Source of the DNA: Peribacillus muralis
GTDB lineage: Bacteria; Bacillota; Bacilli; Bacillales; DSM-1321
Length of the DNA: 64,000 nucleotides
Direction: 5' to 3'
Assembly: GCF_001645685.2 (NCBI RefSeq)
Contig: NZ_CP017080.1
Span: 300,001-364,000 of the forward strand
This document shows, piece after piece, positions 11,369 to 19,304 of this stretch. Positions within the stretch are counted from its first letter, which is position 1, and each line of letters opens with the position of its first letter. Made by a program: the position numbers and the translations under genes. The notes beneath the pieces were generated by a model, which saw nothing but the letters and a program-made list of their open reading frames with translations, was not told where the DNA came from and searched no databases.

Positions 11369-11866
11369 ATGCTTTCTTTAAGAAATGTTCAAGCTACGGA
11401 TTTAGAACAGCTTTTATCCATTGAGAATGAAGGCTTTTCAATGGAAGAAGCTGCCACAAAGAAAGCGTTTGTGGACAGGATCAAGCTGATATCCGACACC
11501 TTTATCGTGGCAGAAAAGGAAGGGAAAATCCTTGGTTATATTAATGGTCCCATCATTGATCTGCCTTATATAACGGATGATCTTTTTGAGGAAATCAAAG
11601 AGAATCCAAAAACAGGAGGATATCAGAGCATCCTAGGGTTAGCTGTGTCCAAGAAGGCTAGAAATCTGGGGATTGCGAAGACTTTATTGGAGAAAATGGA
11701 ATCACTTGTAGATGAAAATGACAGAAAGGGAATCACTTTAACTTGTAAACAGGAATTAGTTCCTTTCTATGAAAAATTGGGATTTGTTAGCCATGGCCTG
11801 TCTGAATCGCAACATGGGGGAGCCAGCTGGTTCAACTTGGTCAAATTTAGAGAGGATAAGAATTGA
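11369..11866 (+). CDS. GNAT family N-acetyltransferase (intact copy)
   Basis: A 165-aa GNAT acetyltransferase. The acetyl-CoA loop region reads ILGLAVSKKARNLGIAKTLLEKM around residues 90-112, and the C-terminal QELVPFYEKLGFVSHG is typical of the arylalkylamine-acetyltransferase-like branch. An AAGGAG site precedes the ATG by about 12 bases. A nearly identical but broken copy lies at 16060-16557, beyond the dipeptide operon. The substrate is unknown. Confidence 0.85.
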   Translation: MLSLRNVQATDLEQLLSIENEGFSMEEAATKKAFVDRIKLISDTFIVAEKEGKILGYINGPIIDLPYITDDLFEEIKENPKTGGYQSILGLAVSKKARNLGIAKTLLEKMESLVDENDRKGITLTCKQELVPFYEKLGFVSHGLSESQHGGASWFNLVKFREDKN

Positions 11867-12016
11867 TTCGTACAGGTGCGTCCGTATTAAAGATTAGCCA
11901 GTGGGGCGCAAGGTGAAAACACTCGATAAAAAGCCGCTTCATTAATAAAAGTTTTTCCTTTTCGTGAAATTTTTGATAAAATTCACTCTACAAAGCTGAT
12001 AATTAATAATTCCCTA

Positions 12017-12073
12017 TTGTCTGAAAATAAAAGGGGTGGTATATTATTAATATTCCTTTGGAAACGATTTCAT
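12017..12073 (+). promoter_or_regulatory. Promoter and CcpA cre site of the murein-dipeptide operon
   Basis: TTGTCT (12017-12022), 17 bases, TATATT (12040-12045) with a TG just upstream forms a good sigma-A promoter. TTGGAAACGATTTCAT at 12058-12073 fits the cre consensus WTGNAANCGNWNNCAW at every position and lies just after the expected start of transcription, where CcpA binding would block transcription. Glucose repression is therefore inferred. Confidence 0.75.
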
Positions 12074-12148
12074 GATATAAGCTTCTGCAAGTGCTCCTTG
12101 TTGGTCCCTTATATCGTCTGTTATTATGATTGAAAGGAATTCAATGGT

Positions 12149-12469
12149 ATGTATGAAAAAGAAACGATTTTTATAACTGGTGATGCGAAGTCGTCACAAA
12201 ATAACCCGATTACCATGAAATTCAGTCAATATTTTTTGGCATTGGTAGTCGATCGAAGAGATGGCAAAATTATTGATGTGGATTGCTCGGCGACAGTGGA
12301 TTTAACCATTCGCTTTGTGAAATCAATTTTTATTGGACGTCATGTGGATGATTCGTCCATTGTAGAAGATATTACCAACCGTTATTTTGGTTCTTCCCAA
12401 AAGGCGATGGTTGTCGCTTTTCAGGATGCTCTAAAGAAATATCAAGCTATAACTGCTTTGTCTAAATAA
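12149..12469 (+). CDS. DUF3870 domain-containing protein
   Basis: A 106-aa protein that I assign to DUF3870 from its MYEKETIFITGDAKSS start and the DCSATVDLT and FVKSIFIGRH stretches. It has no signal peptide or membrane segment. It is the first gene after the cre-controlled promoter and is followed by a terminator-like hairpin before the transporter gene, so it may be made in excess over the rest. The function is unknown; linkage suggests a role in uptake or sensing for the DUF819 transporter. Confidence 0.75.
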   Translation: MYEKETIFITGDAKSSQNNPITMKFSQYFLALVVDRRDGKIIDVDCSATVDLTIRFVKSIFIGRHVDDSSIVEDITNRYFGSSQKAMVVAFQDALKKYQAITALSK

Positions 12470-12478
12470 ACCTAGACA

Positions 12479-12518
12479 AAATCCAGTCTAACGATTTTTT
12501 GTTAGGCTGGATTTTTTT
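12479..12518 (+). terminator. Internal terminator or attenuator in the dipeptide operon
   Basis: A 14-bp arm AAATCCAGTCTAAC (12479-12492) pairs with GTTAGGCTGGATTT (12501-12514) with one mismatch and is followed by T7. It separates the DUF3870 gene from the transporter 70 bases downstream. No second promoter is obvious, so partial read-through is likely. Confidence 0.8.
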
Positions 12519-12541
12519 GTCTTTTTAAGGAGGATATATCA

Positions 12542-13708
12542 ATGATTCAAGATGGATTCATGTATTTCAGTGTATTAGTTGCTTTTGCAGCTTTAATGGT
12601 TGCGTTTGAGAAGAAATTCAATACCAATCGCTTTTTAAAATTTATACCGGGTATTGTTCTTATTTACATCGGTTCTGCGATCATGCAAACTTGTGGTCTC
12701 TTTGCAGATAATGAGTCCACAGCGACTGTTTATTCCAGTGTAAAAGGAGCCTTGCTTCCCGCTATGCTGGCCATCATGTTATTGAAGTGTGACATACGCA
12801 GTATTATCAAACTAGGACCGCGGATGCTTGGCGGGTTTTTAGTAGCTGTTGTCAGTATTATGATTGGCTTTATCATAGTCTATATCTCTTTTCAACACTT
12901 TTATATTAAAGATACGTGGAAGGCATTTGGGGCACTTGCAGGAAGCTGGACAGGTGGGTCAGCAAACATGGTAGCCCTTCAAGGCATATTGAAAGTGCCG
13001 GAGAATATCTTTGGTTATGCCTTAATGATGGATACAATTAATTACGCAGTTTGGGTCATGTTCATGTTTTGGCTTGTTCCATTTGCGAGCAAGTTTAATA
13101 GCTGGACGAAGGCGGATACAAGCTTTATTCAAAAAGGATTTGAGGAAGCGGCTGCAGCAAGTTCCGAAGAAAAGACGGGAGTACAATTCCAGCATATGTT
13201 GTATTTACTGGGTATTGGTTTATTCATTTCAGCTCTATCTACCTTTGCAGGTCAACATCTTCCTGAAATAGGTGCGGTAATTAATGGGACAAGCTGGACA
13301 ATCATGCTTGCTTCAATTATCGGTTTAATTTTAGGACAAACACCAGTTGCCAAGATTCCGGGTGCATTGGATGTTTCCAATGTGATGCTATATGTTATTG
13401 TTGCACTCATTGCCTCGCAATCGGATTTTTCAAATATTGCGCAAGCACCGATTTATCTTGTCTCTGGATTCTTGATCATGTTGATCCATTTAATCATCAT
13501 GCTATTGTTAGGGAAACTCTTTAAATATGATTTATTTACACTTGGCGTGGCAAGCCTTGCTAACATCGGCGGGATGGCATCAGCGCCAATGTTAGCTGCA
13601 TCATATAGCCGCGCACTCATTCCAGTTGGTGTGATCATGGCATTAATCGGATCATTCCTTGGAACCTATTTTGGTATGATTGTTGCTAAAATATTAAGTA
13701 TTTTCTAA
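12542..13708 (+). CDS. DUF819 family membrane transporter
   Basis: A 388-aa protein with about ten hydrophobic segments and the glycine-rich GALAGSWTGGSANMVALQ and ANIGGMASAPMLAASY stretches typical of DUF819 proteins (B. subtilis YjcL). An AAGGAGG ribosome site precedes the ATG. It stands between DUF3870 and a dipeptide epimerase, 26 bases from the latter. A carrier for murein-derived dipeptides or amino acids is a reasonable inference from context, not shown by the sequence. Confidence 0.85.
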   Translation: MIQDGFMYFSVLVAFAALMVAFEKKFNTNRFLKFIPGIVLIYIGSAIMQTCGLFADNESTATVYSSVKGALLPAMLAIMLLKCDIRSIIKLGPRMLGGFLVAVVSIMIGFIIVYISFQHFYIKDTWKAFGALAGSWTGGSANMVALQGILKVPENIFGYALMMDTINYAVWVMFMFWLVPFASKFNSWTKADTSFIQKGFEEAAAASSEEKTGVQFQHMLYLLGIGLFISALSTFAGQHLPEIGAVINGTSWTIMLASIIGLILGQTPVAKIPGALDVSNVMLYVIVALIASQSDFSNIAQAPIYLVSGFLIMLIHLIIMLLLGKLFKYDLFTLGVASLANIGGMASAPMLAASYSRALIPVGVIMALIGSFLGTYFGMIVAKILSIF

Positions 13709-13734
13709 AAGGGTTATAAAAAAGTGGAAAGGAA

Positions 13735-14799
13735 ATGAGTATTGTGATCATACGAGACTTACAAGTCAATCGTCGTAAGGTTTCCTTGCGTGTACCCTTT
13801 AAAACCGCATTAAGAACAGCAACGGAAATTGAAAATATCGAAGTTTCATTAACACTTGAAAATGGCATGATTGGCAAGGGGGCAGCAGCACCAACCTTCA
13901 TCATTACGGGAGACTCATCAGAGGGCATTGAAGCGGCTCTAATTGGGCCAATAAAAAATGAACTTGTCGGCTCTGATATTACTCATTTTCAAACGCTCCT
14001 TCAAAGAATCCAAACCTGCTGTGTCGGGAATACAAGTGCCAAAGCAGCTGCTGACATTGCTGTACACGATGCTTATTGCAAGCTATTAAATATCCCTTTG
14101 TATGCTTTTCTTGGCGATAAAAAGAACTTGAAAACATGTATGACAGTTGGGGTAGATACACCAGAAAAAATGGCATCAGATGCCAGCAAAAGTGTTGATG
14201 ATGGCTTTCAAACCTTAAAAGTGAAGGTTGGAGCAAATCCAGAGCTTGATATTGCACGTATCGAAGCCATCCGTGATGGTATACCAAAAACGATTAAGCT
14301 TCGTCTCGATGCCAACCAAGGCTGGAGACCCAAACAAGCCGTACAGCTGATTAACGAGATGGAACGAAAAAAGTTTAACATTGAATTCATCGAACAGCCT
14401 GTAGCAAGCTATGATCTGGAGGGACTTAAATTCGTCACGGAACGAGTGGGGCTTCCAATTATGGCGGATGAAAGTCTCTTTTCGACCAAAGATACGTTGA
14501 AACTTGTCGCTGGTCGATATATTGATCTATTAAATATTAAATTGATGAAATGTGGGGGAATCTCACAAGCATGGAATATTGCGAGTATCGCCGAAGCAAA
14601 TGGAGTCGCTTGCATGATTGGAAGCATGATGGAACCAGCCCTTTCTGTTGGAGCTGCAGCCCATTTTGCGGCCTCACATCCTAATGTGAAATACTTTGAT
14701 CTGGATGCACCGCTTTGGCTTTCGGAAAAACCGGATGTACTTATCTATCACGGGGAAGAAATTCAATTATCGGATTTGCCTGGGATTGGTGGGGTCTAA
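13735..14799 (+). CDS. ykfB: Dipeptide epimerase (L-Ala-D/L-Glu epimerase type)
   Basis: An enolase-superfamily enzyme of 354 aa that in the YkfB family converts L-Ala-D-Glu from murein to L-Ala-L-Glu. The catalytic lysine pair KVK (K162, K164), metal ligands D192 (DAN), E220 (IEQP) and D245 (ADES), and the second lysine K269 (NIKLMKCGG) sit at almost the same positions as in B. subtilis YkfB. It follows the transporter and precedes an NlpC/P60 endopeptidase, as YkfB precedes YkfC. The exact dipeptide specificity is inferred. Confidence 0.88.
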   Translation: MSIVIIRDLQVNRRKVSLRVPFKTALRTATEIENIEVSLTLENGMIGKGAAAPTFIITGDSSEGIEAALIGPIKNELVGSDITHFQTLLQRIQTCCVGNTSAKAAADIAVHDAYCKLLNIPLYAFLGDKKNLKTCMTVGVDTPEKMASDASKSVDDGFQTLKVKVGANPELDIARIEAIRDGIPKTIKLRLDANQGWRPKQAVQLINEMERKKFNIEFIEQPVASYDLEGLKFVTERVGLPIMADESLFSTKDTLKLVAGRYIDLLNIKLMKCGGISQAWNIASIAEANGVACMIGSMMEPALSVGAAAHFAASHPNVKYFDLDAPLWLSEKPDVLIYHGEEIQLSDLPGIGGV

Positions 14800-14881
14800 T
14801 TTGAGTAGTGGAAACGATGTATTAGTAAATTAATAGTTACAAGGATACAATCTTAAAATTAAAGTAGGGAGGACTTGGATT

Positions 14882-15889
14882 ATGAAACGTTTCATTTTAA
14901 CGATTATTTCCATTATCCTAGTAGGATTTGGTACGAATGTACAAGCAGACGCGAAAGAGAAAAAATTGGATGAAACCGCTTATGTTGATGTCTCAGTAGC
15001 CACACTTTGGACAGCTCCAAATATTTTACGTCCCGTTGATGAACCATCTGCTGCCAACCCAGTGAATATGAGAAAGTGGACGAGTGCTATGACACTTGAG
15101 CAGCAATTGCAATTATCCGCTGACGGAATGCTGGAAACTCAAGCTCTTTACGGAAATAAAGTGACCATTCTTGAAAGACAAGGTGAGTGGGTGAAAGTAG
15201 CTGTTGCGGGTCAACCAACCCCAAGAAATGATTTAGGATACCCTGGTTGGATGCCAGCATCCCAATTAACCTATAGCAAAAAGTTTGCAAAGGCAGAAAA
15301 TCAACCTTTCATTATGATTACCGAACCTACAACCTTTCTTTATCCATCACCATCTTTTAAAGAAAAAAATTTAGAAATTAGCTACAATACTCTCCTTCCC
15401 TATGAAGGCGAAACCAAAAATGCTTATAAAGTACTCAAACCAAATGGCAAAAAGGCTTTTGTAAAAAAGGAACACGCCAAATTGTTTAGCTCAATAGCTG
15501 AAATTCCTGCGCCAACAGGGGAAAAGTTAGTAGAAACAGGAAAAAAATTTCTTGGATTGCATTATTTATGGGCCGGCATGAGCGGCTTTGGTTTTGATTG
15601 TTCAGGATTTACCTTTACGATGTATCAATCATACGGAATTACCATACCAAGAGATTCCAGTGTCCAAGCAAAAAATGGTGTATCAGTTGAACTTGATGAT
15701 CTCCAGTCTGGGGACTTACTTTTCTTTGCTCATGATAATGGAAAAGGAAGTGTACACCATGTAGCCATGTACGCGGGAAATGGTATGATGATTCACTCGC
15801 CAAACTCAAAGAAAAATGTTGAAATCATTCCTGTTGATACTAAAGGGTATATAGAGGAATTATCAGGTGCAAGAAGGTATTTGCCTTAA
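14882..15889 (+). CDS. ykfC: Secreted NlpC/P60 endopeptidase (gamma-D-glutamyl-L-diamino acid type)
   Basis: A 335-aa exported protein with a signal peptide of about 23 residues ending QADA. Two SH3b-like segments (about 35-205) precede an NlpC/P60 domain with the catalytic triad C240 (GFDCSGF), H293 (VHHVAMYAG) and H305. The architecture is that of YkfC, which cuts between D-Glu and the diamino acid of murein stem peptides. It is the last gene of the operon: it would release L-Ala-D-Glu outside the cell for import and epimerisation. Confidence 0.87.
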   Translation: MKRFILTIISIILVGFGTNVQADAKEKKLDETAYVDVSVATLWTAPNILRPVDEPSAANPVNMRKWTSAMTLEQQLQLSADGMLETQALYGNKVTILERQGEWVKVAVAGQPTPRNDLGYPGWMPASQLTYSKKFAKAENQPFIMITEPTTFLYPSPSFKEKNLEISYNTLLPYEGETKNAYKVLKPNGKKAFVKKEHAKLFSSIAEIPAPTGEKLVETGKKFLGLHYLWAGMSGFGFDCSGFTFTMYQSYGITIPRDSSVQAKNGVSVELDDLQSGDLLFFAHDNGKGSVHHVAMYAGNGMMIHSPNSKKNVEIIPVDTKGYIEELSGARRYLP

Positions 15890-15897
15890 TAAGAAAT

Positions 15898-15999
15898 TTG
15901 AAAAGTAAGGAAATTGACGGTGAATCTCCCTCAAAGGCTGTAGAGAAAGTATTACCCGAAAATATAAAGAGTGCGTGTGCCGCTGAAGATAACAAGTAG
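15898..15999 (+). pseudogene. Possible 3' remnant of an unknown gene
   Basis: After the ykfC stop an open stretch encodes ESPSKAVEKVLPENIKSA and a short acidic end before a TAG. It looks protein-like, but there is no ribosome site or convincing start, so I read it as the tail of a lost gene left at the junction. It may also be chance. Confidence 0.3.
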
Positions 16000-16017
16000 A
16001 TTGATATTTTATGGTGT

Positions 16018-16055
16018 AGCACCTGTTTAAGACAGGTGCTATTAATATTTTTAGG
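16018..16055 (+). terminator. Terminator before the decayed GNAT copy
   Basis: A perfect 9-bp stem AGCACCTGT / ACAGGTGCT with a TTAAG loop, followed by ATTAATATTTTT. The T-rich tail is also the first sequence shared with the region upstream of the intact GNAT gene, so the duplication boundary lies here. Confidence 0.7.
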
Positions 16056-16059
16056 GAGG

Positions 16060-16557
16060 CTTTCTTTAAGAAATGTTCAAGCTACGGATTTAGAACAGCT
16101 TTTATCCATTGAGAATGAAGGCTTTTCAATAGAAGAAGCTTGCCACAAAGGAAGCGTTTGTGGACAGGATCAAGCTAATATCCGACACCTTTATCGTGGC
16201 AGAAAAGGAAGGGAAAATCCTTGGTTATATTAATGGTCCCATCATTGACCAGCCTTATATAACGGATGATCTTTTTGAGGATATCAAAGAGAATCCAAAA
16301 ACAGGAGGTTATCAGAGCATCCTAGGGTTAGCTGTGTCAAGAAGGCTAGAAATCTGGGGATTGCGAAGACTTTATTGGAGAAAATGGAATCACTTGTAGA
16401 TGAAAATGACAGAAAGGGAATCACTTTAACTTGTAAACAGGAATTAGTACCTTTTTATGAGAAATTGGGATTCGATAGTCACGGCCTGTCTGAATCAAAA
16501 CATGGTGGAGTAAGCTGGTTTAACTTGGTTAAATATAGAGAGGGGAGAGAAAAGTAG
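16060..16557 (+). pseudogene. GNAT acetyltransferase pseudogene (copy of 11369-11866)
   Basis: Almost base-for-base the same as the intact GNAT gene but with three lesions. About 20 bases covering the distal ribosome site and the ATG are missing, so TAGGGAGG joins directly to CTTTCTTTAAG. One extra T in GAAGCTTGCCAC shifts the frame near 16140. One C is missing in GTGTCAAGAAGG near 16338, shifting it back. The homology starts at TTAATATTTTTAGGGAGG and runs to the stop. With its intact relative it brackets the dipeptide operon as a direct repeat. Confidence 0.93.
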
Positions 16558-17116
16558 TCGCTATGCGAATTACCAAGTTGGAGGTCAGAATTTAACTCGA
16601 AAAATATTTAAATAAAGCAAATTTTGGCTTCCCACAGCTTCCTGTGGGAGGCCTTCTGTTTATGTGAGAATTTTGGTTTGCCACGATAAGGACAAGAAAA
16701 CCTAGGTCAACCCTCTAGAAATAAATACAAATATAAGTTTTTTTAAGGAATTGCATCAAAAATCAAGGACCTCCTGTTACTAAAATATAATTAATTCCTT
16801 TCGAAAAAAACAAGACTTTCAAATAGTTCGTTCGTTATCTTACTGTTCGAAAGGATACCTCGATCCGGTGAAGTGAAATAAAATAAGTAACTGTCAATAG
16901 AAGAGGGACCTGCTCTATTGCAGGTTTTTAAGATATAAGTAAATAATTATCTGGACTATTGGTTAATTGTGGTATATACTTTTATCGTTAGGAACATACG
17001 TTCTTTATTTTGAGGAGATAGCTTTTGATTTGGAAAAGAATAGAATGTCATGCAATTTATAATGAAGACCTTGAAACTGCTAATAACTAAGAAAATTGTG
17101 ATTGGAGTGTTATTGG
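16558..17116. other. Intergenic stretch with two hairpins, no gene seen
   Basis: No supported coding region. A hairpin GGCTTCCCACAG / CTGTGGGAGGCC at 16626-16652 resembles the groEL terminator in sequence. A second one, ACCTGC / GCAGGT followed by TTTTT at 16908-16929, looks like a terminator with no gene in front of it, perhaps the remains of a lost gene. Confidence 0.5.
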
Positions 17117-17749
17117 ATGAAAATAAAAAAAGTTTATCTTTATGTATTTAATACAATGTCAGACTGGGAATATGGATATTTAATTGCTGAACTAAACTCA
17201 GGAAGATATTTCAAAAAGGATTTAGCACCTTTAAAAGTAATTACAGTAGGAGCTAATAAAGAAATTATCACTACAATGGGAGGACTGAGTATAAAACCAG
17301 ATATTATTCTTGAAGAATGTACTCTTGACAGTAAAGATCTTGTAATTCTACCTGGAGGGAATACTTGGGGAGAAGCTATTCATCAACCTATCTTGAGAAA
17401 AATTGGCGAGGCTTTAAAGCTTGGCACTATCGTTGCTGCAATTTGTGGTGCAACTGAAGGACTAGCGAATATGGGATACCTAGATACTAGAAAGCATACA
17501 AGCAATAGCTTAGATTATATTAAAATGGTCTGTCCTAATTATAAAGGAGAAAATTTTTATGAGATGGAATCTGTGGTAGCTAGTGAAAATTTGGTTACTG
17601 CATCAGGATTAGCTCCTTTGGAATTTGCGATGGAAGTACTGAAAAAATTAGATGTATTTGCACCAGATACATTACATTCATGGTATAACCTAAATAAGAC
17701 TCACAAACCTGAATACTTCTTCCAATTAATGAACTCAATAAATAAATGA
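17117..17749 (+). CDS. DJ-1/PfpI family protein (class I glutamine amidotransferase-like)
   Basis: A 210-aa protein with the nucleophile elbow AAICGATEGLANMG (Cys near residue 114) and an upstream DLVILPGGNTWGE strand-loop typical of the DJ-1/PfpI superfamily (compare B. subtilis YdeA). The frame opens at a TTG at 17102, but GGAG at 17104-17107 lies 9 bases before the ATG at 17117, which is used. It is AT-rich compared with the housekeeping genes and stands alone with its own terminator, as acquired genes often do. The activity is unknown. Confidence 0.82.
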   Translation: MKIKKVYLYVFNTMSDWEYGYLIAELNSGRYFKKDLAPLKVITVGANKEIITTMGGLSIKPDIILEECTLDSKDLVILPGGNTWGEAIHQPILRKIGEALKLGTIVAAICGATEGLANMGYLDTRKHTSNSLDYIKMVCPNYKGENFYEMESVVASENLVTASGLAPLEFAMEVLKKLDVFAPDTLHSWYNLNKTHKPEYFFQLMNSINK

Positions 17750-17788
17750 GTTTAAAAAATCAACTTAGCAGTTTTATATTTGTTGAAA

Positions 17789-17828
17789 TAAAAACCATGC
17801 TTTAGACGATGTCAAAGCATGGTTTTTG
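17789..17828 (+). terminator. Terminator after the PfpI-like gene
   Basis: AAAAACCATGCTTT pairs with AAAGCATGGTTTTT around a 10-base loop. The flanking A and T runs let it work in both directions. Confidence 0.85.
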
Positions 17829-17882
17829 TATATAACTTAAAATTTTAGGAAGTTAATAGAGATTGTGGATAAATTACACTTA

Positions 17883-17929
17883 AACTAGTGGGTTCGATAG
17901 CAAAAGATCGGAGCTGCCTTTATTAAGGC
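17883..17929 (+). repeat. Left direct repeat flanking the APH-type kinase
   Basis: AACTAGTGGGTT, then AGCAAAAGATCGGAGCTG, then TTAAGGC. The same order of blocks recurs directly after the kinase gene (18930-18969), with AACGAGTGGGTT and AAGATCGGAGCGG. Confidence 0.6.
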
Positions 17930-18001
17930 GGATTTTTCTTATGGCACTATCGGGCAGGTTAGTGGAATAACTGAAAAGATAAAAGCTGAGGTGTCAAATA
18001 T

Positions 18002-18931
18002 ATGGATGACATTATAAAAAATCTTCAAGACAGAGTAAAGTTTCTGCAAAACGCTACTAAAATTAAAAAACTATCAAAAGGGTACTCTCCCGATAAAAAA
18101 TATGTGGTTTATGTTGACGATAACAAATTTTTGTTAAGGGTATATGATATGGAGGGCTATGAAAAGAAGAAGAAAGAGTTTCAAATATTACTAGAAATGA
18201 AACAGTTTAATGTTCAATCATCACAACCGATTGATATTGGTATTATTGAAGCATTAAACACCGGTTATAATATTTACTCTTATATCGATGGAATAGATGC
18301 AAAAGAGGCAATTCATACACTTAAAGAAGAAGAACAATATAAAATGGGAATGGAAGCAGGTATACAATTATCGAGAATGCATTTATATGAAGCACCTTCA
18401 ACAGTTAAACCTTGGTATGATCGGGCGATGGATAAGCATTATAGATATCTAAATGCTTACAAATCTTGTGGTATAAAGATTAAAAATGATGAAAAGATTA
18501 TTGATTTTATTGAAAAGAATAAACATCATATGAAAAATCGTTCCAATCACTTTCAGCATGATGATTTTCATCTGGAGAATATCATTGTGAAGGATAAGCA
18601 GTATGCTGGTGTAATTGATTTTAATAATTTTGATTGGGGAGACCCCTTTCATGACTTTGTAAAAGTAGCATTATTTCAAAGGGAATCAAGCGTTCCATTT
18701 TCAATTGGACAAATTGAAGGATATTTTGGTGGTAGTGTTCCTGAAGATTTTTGGATGCTTTATTCTATCTATACAGGAATGGTTATCTTTTCATCAATTG
18801 TATGGTCTTTACGATTTGCAACAGATAATTTAGATGCAATGATAACACGATTATACGTTGTGCTGGAAGACCACAAAAACTTTGAATTACTAAAACCTAC
18901 ATGGTATGAACCAAATAAGTTATTGAGCTAA
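18002..18931 (+). CDS. APH family phosphotransferase (aminoglycoside phosphotransferase-like)
   Basis: A 309-aa kinase-fold protein. The catalytic loop reads HDDFHLENIIV (about residues 181-191) and the metal motif VIDFNNFDWGDPFHD follows about 20 residues later, both diagnostic of the APH/choline kinase superfamily. The real substrate (antibiotic, small molecule or sugar) cannot be told. The gene is AT-rich and flanked by a pair of direct repeats; the right one overlaps its stop codon. Confidence 0.8.
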   Translation: MDDIIKNLQDRVKFLQNATKIKKLSKGYSPDKKYVVYVDDNKFLLRVYDMEGYEKKKKEFQILLEMKQFNVQSSQPIDIGIIEALNTGYNIYSYIDGIDAKEAIHTLKEEEQYKMGMEAGIQLSRMHLYEAPSTVKPWYDRAMDKHYRYLNAYKSCGIKIKNDEKIIDFIEKNKHHMKNRSNHFQHDDFHLENIIVKDKQYAGVIDFNNFDWGDPFHDFVKVALFQRESSVPFSIGQIEGYFGGSVPEDFWMLYSIYTGMVIFSSIVWSLRFATDNLDAMITRLYVVLEDHKNFELLKPTWYEPNKLLS

Positions 18932-18969
18932 CGAGTGGGTTAGCTGAAGATCGGAGCGGTTTTTAAGGC
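18930..18969 (+). repeat. Right direct repeat flanking the APH-type kinase
   Basis: AACGAGTGGGTTAGCTGAAG continuing into ATCGGAGCGG and TTAAGGC: the counterpart of 17883-17929, about 1.05 kb apart, in the same orientation. It starts inside the kinase stop codon. Confidence 0.6.
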
Positions 18970-18973
18970 ATCT

Positions 18974-19168
18974 TTAGTTCCATAAGAAAATGAGTTTCCA
19001 AATCCAAATGATCACCGATTTTTCAGTACGAATAAATATTCTTATAGCTTCTAAAGCTTGATTGCGTACCTCATCCATCGAATACAATTCAGCATAATCT
19101 AACAAACGGGTAAAGTAATCACAGGGGTATACAAAGTCCTTGCTACACCTAGAATCCTGACACCAAGC
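18974..19168 (-). pseudogene. Remnant open frame, minus strand
   Basis: A 64-codon open stretch without a start codon or ribosome site encodes a protein-like run (for example YFTRLLDYAELYSMDEVRNQ) ending at a TAA. It is bounded upstream by a stop codon. I read it as the C-terminal scrap of a gene; the family is not recognised. The rest of the gap up to 19304 holds only the approach to the kinase gene. Confidence 0.3.
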
Positions 19169-19304
19169 CTAATTGGAGTGTTCTAATAATCCCTCGAATA
19201 AGTGCAGTGCTAGTCAGACTATGAAACTAAGAGCTATCTATATCTGGGGAAACAGATTATAATTAAAGGAAATAATGTTGTAAAAAAAAGGCAGGCAAGC
19301 ATCG

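Noticed and set aside
10406-16660. The similar hairpins at 10406 and 16626 as ends of a mobile element
   Set aside because: Similarity is limited to a CCCACAG/CTGTGGG terminator stem, common in this group, and they are not placed symmetrically to the GNAT duplication.
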